Source: Yoonia sp. (lineage in GTDB: Bacteria; Pseudomonadota; Alphaproteobacteria; Rhodobacterales; Rhodobacteraceae). Taken from it: a stretch of DNA of 14,677 bases. Each line of letters opens with the position of its first letter. Within the stretch, counting starts at the first letter, position 1. Location: the NCBI GenBank assembly GCA_020627605.1, contig JAHDGO010000008.1, positions 1-14,677 on the forward strand, written 5' to 3'. The notes under the pieces were generated by a model. That model worked only from the letters and a program-made list of their open reading frames with translations, made no database searches and was not told where the DNA came from. Below are positions 1 through 6,508 of the stretch, piece by piece. Both the position numbers and the translations under genes were made by a program.

Positions 1-1235
1 CCGGCGATATCATGGCAGAGATCGAAACCGACAAGGCCACGATGGAATTCGAAGCCGTCGACGAAGGTGTCATGGGAAAGATCATTGTTCCTGAAGGCAC
101 CGAAGGCGTGAAGGTCAATGATGTGATCGCCGTGTTGCTCGAAGATGGCGAAAGCGCGGATGACATCGGCGACGTCTCGGCCAAGTCAGATGACGCATCA
201 TCCAACGCCGCCCCGGCAGAAGCCAGCGACAAGACCGCACCAGCCAAGGGCCACGGACGCGGAGAGACTGATGCAACGCCTGCGCCGGCCGCCCCATCCA
301 AGGATGGCGCACGCATCTTTGCCACCCCCCTTGCCCGCCGCATTGCTGCTGACAAAGGGCTTGATCTGGCTGATATCAAAGGCTCCGGCCCGCATGGTCG
401 CATCATCAAGGCTGACGTCGAGAACGCCAAACCGGGCGCGAAACCTGCCGCTGCCGATAGCCCTGCTGCCAAGGCCGCAGCACCTGCTGCATCCATGGCT
501 GCTGGCCCATCGACCGAAGTGGTGATGAAGACCTATGAAGGCCGCCCGTTCGAAGAGATCAAACTGGATGGCATGCACAAAACCATCGCGTCCCGCCTGA
601 CAGAGGCCAAGCAAAGCGTGCCGCATTTCTACCTGCGCCGCGATATTATGCTGGATGATCTCTTGAAGTTCCGCAGCCAGCTGAACAAGCAGCTGGAGCC
701 GCGCGGCGTGAAGCTGTCGGTCAACGACTTCATCATCAAAGCCTGCGCGCTGGCCCTGCAGCAGGTGCCTGACGCGAACGCCGTCTGGGCCGGTGACAGG
801 ACGCTGAAGTTCGAGAAATCTGATGTCGCCGTGGCCGTGGCCATCGAAGGCGGGTTGTTCACGCCAGTCCTGAAGGACGCCGAGATGAAATCGCTGTCTG
901 CCCTGTCGGCAGAGATGAAAGACCTCGCCACCCGTGCCCGCGACCGCAAGCTGGCCCCGCATGAATTCCAGGGCGGCAGCTTTGCGATCTCCAACCTTGG
1001 CATGTTCGGCATCGACAATTTCGACGCCATCATCAACCCGCCCCATGCGGCCATTCTGGCCGTCGGTGCCGGAACGAAAAAGCCGATTGTAGGCGCAGAT
1101 GGTGAGCTGACAGTGGGGACGGTGATGTCGACCACCCTGTCGGTCGATCACCGCGTCATCGACGGGGCGCTTGGGGCAGAACTGCTGCAAGCGATCAAGG
1201 ATAACCTTGAAAACCCGATGACGATGCTGGCGTAA
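1..1235 (+). CDS. pdhC: Pyruvate dehydrogenase E2, dihydrolipoamide acetyltransferase (5' end cut by window)
   Basis: Core subunit of the pyruvate dehydrogenase complex; it transfers the acetyl group from lipoyl-lysine to CoA. The frame is open from base 3, and the ATG at 12 is internal (the preceding codons read G-D-I, as in a lipoyl domain), so the true start lies left of the window. Counting from the Met at 12: the lipoyl domain holds the lipoyl-lysine K8 in ETDKATMEF; an Ala/Pro-rich linker spans about 55-98; the E1/E3-binding domain is about 101-136 ([24 protein letters not shown]); a second linker spans about 140-170; the catalytic domain runs from about 178 to the end. The catalytic motif is H380-R-V-I-D384-G385. 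It ends LENPMTMLA, typical of alphaproteobacterial PDH E2. The 2-oxoglutarate E2 (SucB) is a less likely alternative: the [11 protein letters not shown] lipoyl site and the linkers fit PDH. A terminator follows 24 bases after the stop. Confidence 0.95.
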   Translation, partial: GDIMAEIETDKATMEFEAVDEGVMGKIIVPEGTEGVKVNDVIAVLLEDGESADDIGDVSAKSDDASSNAAPAEASDKTAPAKGHGRGETDATPAPAAPSKDGARIFATPLARRIAADKGLDLADIKGSGPHGRIIKADVENAKPGAKPAAADSPAAKAAAPAASMAAGPSTEVVMKTYEGRPFEEIKLDGMHKTIASRLTEAKQSVPHFYLRRDIMLDDLLKFRSQLNKQLEPRGVKLSVNDFIIKACALALQQVPDANAVWAGDRTLKFEKSDVAVAVAIEGGLFTPVLKDAEMKSLSALSAEMKDLATRARDRKLAPHEFQGGSFAISNLGMFGIDNFDAIINPPHAAILAVGAGTKKPIVGADGELTVGTVMSTTLSVDHRVIDGALGAELLQAIKDNLENPMTMLA

Positions 1236-1258
1236 ACGGCCTCATCCAAACGCAATTG

Positions 1259-1289
1259 AAAACGCCGGATCGGATGATCCGGCGTTTTT
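1259..1289. terminator. Bidirectional rho-independent terminator between pdhC and cysE
   Basis: A perfect 11-bp inverted repeat (1261-1271 AACGCCGGATC; 1276-1286 GATCCGGCGTT) closes a GGAT loop. A-rich sequence precedes it and TTTTT follows at 1285-1289, so the reverse strand also ends in a T run. It lies exactly between two convergent genes and can serve both; its right edge touches the cysE stop codon. Confidence 0.9.
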
Positions 1290-1290
1290 G

Positions 1291-2100
1291 CTAACGAACG
1301 TGGCCCAAAAGCTGATCCATCGAAATCGACGGTTGTGAGCATCCGGCCTCGCCCACAATCTTCGCGGGCACACCCGCCACGGTTTTCATCGGTGGCACGG
1401 CATCCAGCACGACAGAACCTGCGGCGATCCGGCTGCAATGACCCACGGTAATGTTGCCAAGCACCTTGGCCCCGGCCCCGATCAGCACACCGTCACCGAT
1501 CTTGGGGTGGCGGTCGTCATCCTCTTTCCCGGTCCCGCCAAGCGTTACCGAATGCAGCATCGAGACATTGTCGCCAACAACGGCCGTTTCACCCACAACA
1601 ATTGAATGGGCATGGTCGATCATGATGCCTTTACCGATGCGCGCAGCGGGGTGGATATCCACACCGAACATCTCGCTTGTGCGCATCTGGATGAAATAGG
1701 CCATATCCTTGCGCCCATTCTGATAAAGCCAGTGCCCCAGACGGTAAGACTGCACCGCCTGAAACCCTTTGAAGAACAACAGCGGCTTCATGAAACGATG
1801 GCAGGCCGGATCGCGGTCATAGGTCGCCACTAGGTCGGCACGCGCGGCAGCGGCCAGTTCCGGCGTTGACTGATAGGCCTGATCCGCGATTTCGCGCAGA
1901 ATCTGCTCCGACATTTCAGGCGAGGCGAGCTTCATCGAAATCCGGTAGGCCAGCGCGCCCTCGAACGTCTTGTGATGCAGCACACCCGCATGGATCAGCC
2001 CGCCCATAAGCGGTTCATCGGCAATGGCGGTCTCGGCCTCTTCGCAGATCCGGTGCCATACCGGGTCAACTTCGGTCAGGTTGGTTTGTAGATGGGCCAT
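1291..2100 (-). CDS. cysE: Serine O-acetyltransferase
   Basis: Makes O-acetylserine from serine and acetyl-CoA, the first committed step of cysteine synthesis in the cytoplasm. The protein has 269 residues, the usual CysE length. The N-terminal helical domain is about 1-145 and the left-handed beta-helix of hexapeptide repeats about 146-245 (VDIHPAARIGKGIMIDHAHS, VVGETAVVGDNVSMLHSVTL). Catalytic residues by homology with E. coli CysE are D148 (DIHP) and H163 (IDHAHS), with H198 in RHPKIGDG. The ATG at 2100 follows an AAGGA motif eight bases upstream. The C-terminus reads MDQLLGHVR and lacks the terminal isoleucine that many CysE proteins insert into cysteine synthase. It directly follows the GTA remnant on the same strand with an 81-bp gap; cysE next to the GTA end is, from memory, a recurrent arrangement in Rhodobacterales. 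Confidence 0.95.
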   Translation of the reverse strand: MAHLQTNLTEVDPVWHRICEEAETAIADEPLMGGLIHAGVLHHKTFEGALAYRISMKLASPEMSEQILREIADQAYQSTPELAAAARADLVATYDRDPACHRFMKPLLFFKGFQAVQSYRLGHWLYQNGRKDMAYFIQMRTSEMFGVDIHPAARIGKGIMIDHAHSIVVGETAVVGDNVSMLHSVTLGGTGKEDDDRHPKIGDGVLIGAGAKVLGNITVGHCSRIAAGSVVLDAVPPMKTVAGVPAKIVGEAGCSQPSISMDQLLGHVR

Positions 2101-2181
2101 CGCGCTATCCTTGCGTTGCTTGCACCTGTCATTATGCCAAAAGCCCGCAAGAGGCCAAGAACAAACCTGTGATGGGCCAGA

Positions 2182-2463
2182 TCACGGCGCGTGATGGCGC
2201 AAGGCGGCGATCACGGTGGCATAGGCTTGCAAGGCATCACCGGTCAGCCGTGCTGGCCGGGGGGCCTGCGCAAACCGTGCTGCCGCCGACATCAATGTGC
2301 CGCTGCCACAACGCGGATGCACCTTGCGCAGACGTTTGCGATAGCGGTCGCCAGTGTCGGCACATTTCAGCAGACTGGCCATCAGCGCGGCACGCTCTGT
2401 TGATGGCACAGCCATCAAGGCACGCGCCGCAGCCTCTATATCGGCAAGCTGGACGGCCCTCAT
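2182..2463 (-). CDS. Small conserved protein encoded directly after GTA g15 (DUF7742-like)
   Basis: A 93-residue soluble protein, mostly helical and Ala/Arg-rich, with no signal peptide or membrane segment. Notable stretches are VPSTERAALMASLLKCAD (about 19-36), DRYRKRLRKVHPRCGSGTLM (about 39-58) and ALQAYATVIAALR near the end. Its ATG overlaps the stop of the upstream GTA fusion gene (ATGA), so the two are translationally coupled. I recognise the pattern 'ADRYRKRL...HPR-G-GTLM-AA' as that of the short proteins that follow g15 in rhodobacterial GTA clusters; the family name DUF7742 is from memory and was not checked. Function is unknown. It is intact although the GTA cluster is not. Confidence 0.75.
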   Translation of the reverse strand: MRAVQLADIEAAARALMAVPSTERAALMASLLKCADTGDRYRKRLRKVHPRCGSGTLMSAAARFAQAPRPARLTGDALQAYATVIAALRHHAP

Positions 2464-4961
2464 ACCCCTTGTGTCACGCTGACAAACGGCCCGGCCCCGT
2501 ATCTGGCAGAAACTTGCGCCACCGCCACCTGATAAGACGCGCCACCCGTTTCGGCCGCGATATCAGCAGCCGTGTAGTGCCATGTCGGGCTGCTGACCAC
2601 ATCTTCCCGGCGCAGCGCACCGCCTTGCGTGACCCGCACGCGGTAGGCCTCTGCATCCTCGCCCAGTGGAATATCCCCATCAGCCCAAAGATCGCCGTCA
2701 ATCCGGCTGCATCTGATCCATGACAGATCCAGCCCCGCCGCCGTTTCGACCCCGCGCAGATGTGTGACCGGATAGGGCCGCAAGCCATTCCCGGCAAAGG
2801 CATGGGTCGCATAGCGATAGCTGGTGTCGGTGATCGGCTGCTGTGCCGGCCCATAGCGGATATGGCGTTCTGTGCCGCGCGCTGCCGCTGGCAGATTGAT
2901 CTGGCGCGGTGCCGCATCCAAAAGCACGACATGCGACCCTGCTGGCCAGAGGTCCGGCATCGCACCCCATGTGCCGAACTGCCCCCGCAGCAGGCCAGAC
3001 AGGGCATAGCCGCGCGTGTAAAGCGGTGTGGCCGTCTGAAACTGCAGCACCTCCCAGCCGTCAGGGCTGCCATCGCCGATGGCCAGCATGTTGCTGCCCG
3101 CAAGCACGGCCTCGACGGTGGCAGAGGTCAACGCCCCGTCAACCAGCTCTACCTCCAGCGCGGTCTGCCTGTCCCATGTGCCTACAGGACCACGGGACAG
3201 CGCCGAGCGGGTTGTGCCCACGGTCGCGGCGTCGTTCAGCAGATCCTCCAGCGCGTAATCGCTGTCCTGCGGCGCGCCATAGACGGCAATACTACCGGGC
3301 CAAGGACGCCCGGCGCTGGCAATACGCGGCGCATGTGGCTGCTCATCACCGCTGATCATCGGCAGATCGAGAAACAGCAACTCTGCCGGGGCTGGCCCGA
3401 CATGCGGTTGCATCGCAACGACCTCATCCACCATGGGCGGAGCAACATAGGCCCCTTGGGCAATTTGCGTGGCCTCAATCAGGCGCAGGCCTGCATCCTC
3501 AATCCGGTCGATGCGGAACTGGCTGGTGCCATCGTCACTTGCAATCGCCACCACGTCACCGGCACCAACACCGATGCGCGACGGTGGCAATGCAAAGCGC
3601 GCGGTTTCGCGTGCCGCCCGTGCCTCTTGCAGCCAACGCGCCACGGTGGCCTGCCCTTCGGCACGCGTCAGCACCAGCGGCACCTCGCTGCGCGCGGTGC
3701 CCAGTGATATGTCATCGGGCAGCGCTGCCTCTTCGGCGATTGCGGCGTAATCTGCATCGGCATGCAGGAATGCCAGTTGCACGCGGCTTGTCACCTCTGT
3801 CCCGGCGGCGCGGGTGCGGCTGATGGATTGGCCCGCCTCGGGGTCGAAGGCCAGCAAGGCGTCTTCGATATGGTGATCCACCACGCCACGGCGGCTTTGA
3901 AAGACCAGCATCCCGTCGCGTTCGACCACGTCGAACCCATAGGCCAGCATCAACGGCTGCAAGGCCGCCCGCCCGCTTCCGGCATCGGCCACGGTATAGC
4001 CGCGCACCACGCCGAACAGCGCACTGGTGTCATAGTCTGTCACCCCGGATCGCGCGCAGATCTCGGCCACGACAGAGGCCAGTGACCGGCTGCTGGCCCG
4101 TCCGTTCAGCCAATGCCCCTGCCCATAGGCCGCGCCATCCGACCAGACCGTGCGGTTGCCCGGCCAGAACGGATAGGGCCGCGCATCCCAGCCCCAGACG
4201 TGGATGCGCTTCATGTCCAGCATCGCGGCACCATAGACATCCGACACCGGATTATGATCCGCCTGCGCAAAATGCAGATGCATGGCACGCAGATACTGCA
4301 TCTGCATCAGATCATCGCGCGCCCCGGATGAGGCAATCGGCAATTGCGGCGTGGTGCCAGCGCCCAGCGCCCGGTCAGGCTGGTTTGCCCCTTTGTCGAC
4401 CGCCGGGCACCCTGTTTCATCCGCCCATGCGGCATCAAACTGCGGGCCGCGCAGGCTGTCAGGGTCAAAGGCGGAATAAACTTGCGCCTGCGCCCCATTG
4501 GGCCAGACCAGCATCTTGCGCCCGGCGATCCAATCCGGGCGACGATCCGGCGGACAAACCGCCAATAGCCCGCTGTCGCCAAACACCATGACCTCGCGCG
4601 CCTGATCCATGGTTTCACCGATCAGTGCCACGCGCCGCGCTTTGCCGGGGGCCGATGGTGTCGGCCCCTCAACCATGCTGCGCACCCATTCCGCCCCCGC
4701 ACGGGTCTTGCCAGCCCCACGGCCGCCAAGGATCATCCAGGTGCGCCAGTCGCCCTGCGGCGGTGTCTGATGCGGCATCGCCCAGAAATCGAAAAGATAG
4801 GGCAAAGCCAGCAACTGATCATCGGTCAGCGTCGTCAGAAACTGCCTCTGTGCCGAGTGCTGCGCGGAGGCGATCAAGTTTGCCCCCAAGCTCAGCACGG
4901 ATGGCGTCAAAGTCGATTTTGTCGGCGTCGAGATCTTGTGCGAATTTTGCATGAAAGGCAT
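2460..4961 (-). CDS. In-frame chimera: GTA large terminase (g2) N-terminus fused to GTA megatron/host-specificity protein (g15) C-terminus
   Basis: 833 codons without a stop. Residues about 48-182 are the ATPase half of a GTA/phage TerL: DDQLLALPYLFDFWAMPHQ, Walker A GGRGAGKT (79-86) followed by RAGAEWVR, and Walker B FDAAWADE (175-182). Directly after E182 the sequence becomes g15: GCPAVDKGANQPD and GARDDLMQMQYLRAM (end of the GTA TIM-barrel domain, about 184-266), then the phage-tail_3-like region (about 320-500, with ALQPLMLAYGFDVVERDGML), then the Rcc01698-type C-terminal region with a FN3-like end. Missing are the TerL coupling motif and nuclease domain, genes g3 to g14, and the front of g15. 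In RcGTA, TerL packages DNA and g15 is the tail-fibre 'megatron'. This protein can do neither job as known. Start: ATG 4961 or, with a better-placed GAGG, ATG 4952; both overlap g1 by over 130 bases. TerL homology begins only near residue 45, so TTG 4877 is also possible. Its stop overlaps the next gene (ATGA). It is probably a decay product; expression is unknown. Confidence 0.85.
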   Translation of the reverse strand: MPFMQNSHKISTPTKSTLTPSVLSLGANLIASAQHSAQRQFLTTLTDDQLLALPYLFDFWAMPHQTPPQGDWRTWMILGGRGAGKTRAGAEWVRSMVEGPTPSAPGKARRVALIGETMDQAREVMVFGDSGLLAVCPPDRRPDWIAGRKMLVWPNGAQAQVYSAFDPDSLRGPQFDAAWADETGCPAVDKGANQPDRALGAGTTPQLPIASSGARDDLMQMQYLRAMHLHFAQADHNPVSDVYGAAMLDMKRIHVWGWDARPYPFWPGNRTVWSDGAAYGQGHWLNGRASSRSLASVVAEICARSGVTDYDTSALFGVVRGYTVADAGSGRAALQPLMLAYGFDVVERDGMLVFQSRRGVVDHHIEDALLAFDPEAGQSISRTRAAGTEVTSRVQLAFLHADADYAAIAEEAALPDDISLGTARSEVPLVLTRAEGQATVARWLQEARAARETARFALPPSRIGVGAGDVVAIASDDGTSQFRIDRIEDAGLRLIEATQIAQGAYVAPPMVDEVVAMQPHVGPAPAELLFLDLPMISGDEQPHAPRIASAGRPWPGSIAVYGAPQDSDYALEDLLNDAATVGTTRSALSRGPVGTWDRQTALEVELVDGALTSATVEAVLAGSNMLAIGDGSPDGWEVLQFQTATPLYTRGYALSGLLRGQFGTWGAMPDLWPAGSHVVLLDAAPRQINLPAAARGTERHIRYGPAQQPITDTSYRYATHAFAGNGLRPYPVTHLRGVETAAGLDLSWIRCSRIDGDLWADGDIPLGEDAEAYRVRVTQGGALRREDVVSSPTWHYTAADIAAETGGASYQVAVAQVSARYGAGPFVSVTQGV

Positions 4962-5169
4962 CCTCTGCGGTCAGCACACACAAGTGCGCCTTTTCCATAT
5001 CATCGATCTTTTTCAGGATTTGCGCTGGTGTCACTGTCGTAGCAGTGCCAAGTTCATTCAGCAGCATGTCGGTTCTTTCGCGCAGTCGTTCATAGAACGC
5101 CTCGATCCCGGCCAGTCGCTCCTTGGCCGAGGTTTCGGGGTCACCCCCCGCAGTCGTTGTGTCTGTCAT
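4819..5169 (-). CDS. GTA small terminase subunit (g1, RcGTA ORFg1-like)
   Basis: A 116-residue soluble, acidic helical protein. Its middle part (KERLAGIEAFYERLRERTDM) and last third (FDAIRAELGGKLDRLRAAL) look like coiled-coil helices. Order and character match ORFg1 of RcGTA, identified experimentally as the TerS that delivers DNA to TerL. The ATG at 5169 is chosen over an upstream GTG at 5229, because family-like sequence (MTDTTTAGGDPETSAKERL) begins there. The ribosome site is weak (AGG about 12 bases upstream). It is the first gene of the collapsed GTA operon, and its 3' end overlaps the chimeric terminase/g15 frame. It appears full length although its partner TerL lacks the nuclease domain. 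The call rests on position and sequence character; the family is poorly conserved. Confidence 0.75.
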   Translation of the reverse strand: MTDTTTAGGDPETSAKERLAGIEAFYERLRERTDMLLNELGTATTVTPAQILKKIDDMEKAHLCVLTAEDAFHAKFAQDLDADKIDFDAIRAELGGKLDRLRAALGTEAVSDDADR

Positions 5170-5253
5170 GGTAAAAATAGCCTGTAAGGAAACTTCCGTT
5201 ACAGTCGAGTTCGAGCGGCCAAAGAACACAGCCGACCCGTTTCTAGCCTCGTG

Positions 5254-5282
5254 AAGCTAGCTTTTTCTTAGCGAAAAGTCAA
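5254..5282 (-). promoter_or_regulatory. Candidate promoter of the GTA remnant
   Basis: On the minus strand, TTGACT (5282-5277) and TAGCTT (5259-5254) are separated by 17 bases, a fair sigma-70 match, about 85 bases before the g1 ATG. The -10 region lies inside an inverted repeat, CTAGC (5243-5247) with GCTAG (5256-5260). This is pattern matching only; GTA promoters in relatives depend on dedicated regulators that cannot be read here. Confidence 0.3.
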
Positions 5283-5314
5283 CGCGGCGGCACAGGGTAA
5301 ACGGCCGCCACGTT
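5281..5314. terminator. Hairpin after mltG, possible terminator
   Basis: Inverted repeat AACGCGGCGGC (5281-5291) with GCCGCCACGTT (5304-5314): ten of eleven pairs and a 12-base loop. It lies 37 bases past the mltG stop (minus strand) and is followed there by GACTTTTCGC, an imperfect T tract. It would separate fabF-mltG transcription from the GTA remnant. It overlaps the candidate -35 box by two bases. Confidence 0.45.
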
Positions 5315-5350
5315 CATAATTTCTTAACCTTTACAGAGCGTTAACTTTGC

Positions 5351-6508
5351 TCAGCCGTCGCTGGCCCGTTCCGCTTCGATCTCGCGCCATCGTGCGACGT
5401 TGCGGTTGTGATCATCAAGATTGGTGGCGAAAGCATGGCCGCCGGTGCCATCAGCCACGAAGAAGATGAATTCGGTCACATCAGGGTCCAGTGCTGCCTC
5501 GATCGCGGCCTTGCCGGGGTTGGCAATCGGCGTCGGGGGCAAACCTTCGATCACATAAGTATTCCAAGGGGTTGCGCCGCGCAGCTCACTTTGACGCAGA
5601 CCCCGTCCCAGCACGCCCTCACCCTTGGTGATCCCGTAGATGACAGTCGGGTCGGTTTGCAGGCGCATCCCGCGACGCAGGCGGTTGACAAAAACACTCG
5701 ACACCTGCCGACGCTCGTCAGGTACGCTGGTTTCTTTCTCGATGATACTGGCCAGCACAAGCGCCTCTTCGGCAGAGGCAAGCGGCAGACCCTCCGCACG
5801 GTTCTCCCACGCTTCGGTCAGGATTTCGGCCTGCGTTTCGCGCATCCGTGTCAGGATGGATGACACCGTGTCCCCCTCGCGGATGTCATAGTCGCGCGGT
5901 GCCAGACTGCCCTCTGCCGGGATATCGGTGACATCGGCGCGCAGAATATCAATCCCACTCAGCGCAGTGGTGATCTGCCAGCTTGTCGCCCCCTCGGCCA
6001 CAACAATCCGGTAGCTCGCGCTGCCGTCGGCCCGCACATCCGCATATTCCTCTGGCACTTCCAGCCCGCCACCTTCAAAGCTTACAAGCTCGACAAACTC
6101 GTTGGTGGCAGGATCAAGCTCGCGCACGTCCACGATGGTCTGGTTGATGCCAATCCGGTAAATCACCTCTGCCCCGCAGGTGTTGCGGCCACCACGGGTG
6201 ACAATATCCACGATCTCTTCCATAGAGGCCTGTTCCGGCACCCGGAAACGCCCGGCCTTCAACAGGCCTGATTTCTCGGTGTAATCCGCGCCAATTTCAA
6301 AAATGAAAGGAGAAGAGATAGCCTCTTGCGCGACCAGATTCTCACTCACATCGTCAAAGCTGCTACCACCGGGGACCTCCAGACAAATCGCGGCATCCAG
6401 CGGGCCAGCCGCGCTATATTCGCGCGTACCCCAGGCGACGACGCCCACCATCAGAAACAGACCAAGGGTCAGAAACGTCAGCGCATTCGCCGCAATATGA
6501 CGCCACAT
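5351..6508 (-). CDS. mltG: Endolytic peptidoglycan transglycosylase MltG
   Basis: Inner-membrane lytic transglycosylase that cuts nascent glycan strands and so sets their length. 385 residues: a short cytoplasmic start, one transmembrane segment (about 8-27, NALTFLTLGLFLMVGVVAWG), LysM-like/YceG periplasmic regions, and the catalytic YceG domain in the C-terminal half. The catalytic glutamate is E257 in LASIIEKET; other family marks are VFVNRLRRGMRLQTDPTVIYG and PWNTYVIEGLPPTPIANPG. The middle part (about 115-200) is longer and more acidic than in enteric MltG, as is usual in Rhodobacterales. Its ATG overlaps the fabF stop (ATGA), so the two genes are translationally coupled. Confidence 0.95.
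   Translation of the reverse strand: MWRHIAANALTFLTLGLFLMVGVVAWGTREYSAAGPLDAAICLEVPGGSSFDDVSENLVAQEAISSPFIFEIGADYTEKSGLLKAGRFRVPEQASMEEIVDIVTRGGRNTCGAEVIYRIGINQTIVDVRELDPATNEFVELVSFEGGGLEVPEEYADVRADGSASYRIVVAEGATSWQITTALSGIDILRADVTDIPAEGSLAPRDYDIREGDTVSSILTRMRETQAEILTEAWENRAEGLPLASAEEALVLASIIEKETSVPDERRQVSSVFVNRLRRGMRLQTDPTVIYGITKGEGVLGRGLRQSELRGATPWNTYVIEGLPPTPIANPGKAAIEAALDPDVTEFIFFVADGTGGHAFATNLDDHNRNVARWREIEAERASDG

Noticed and set aside
198..1190. 330-codon open frame on the minus strand opposite pdhC
   Set aside because: Shadow of the pdhC frame in high-GC DNA; low-complexity His/Arg/Gly-rich translation with no ribosome site or family pattern.
2760..3707. 315-codon plus-strand frame opposite the GTA fusion
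   Set aside because: The antisense strand carries clear g15 homology throughout; the plus-strand translation is rich in Arg, Cys and His and resembles no family.
2460..4961. Reading the chimera as a single, normal phage tail protein or as an ordinary TerL
   Set aside because: Neither fits: the Walker A/B block is foreign to g15, and the nuclease domain expected after Walker B in TerL is replaced by g15 sequence.
2182..5169. An integrated prophage or mobile element
   Set aside because: No integrase, attachment repeats, lysis or regulatory phage genes; the flanks are the housekeeping genes typical of a vertically inherited GTA locus and base composition does not change.
5324..5344. CtrA binding site from paired TTAA elements
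   Set aside because: Spacing is 13 bases instead of the canonical 7 and only short half-sites match; mentioned only as a weak hint.
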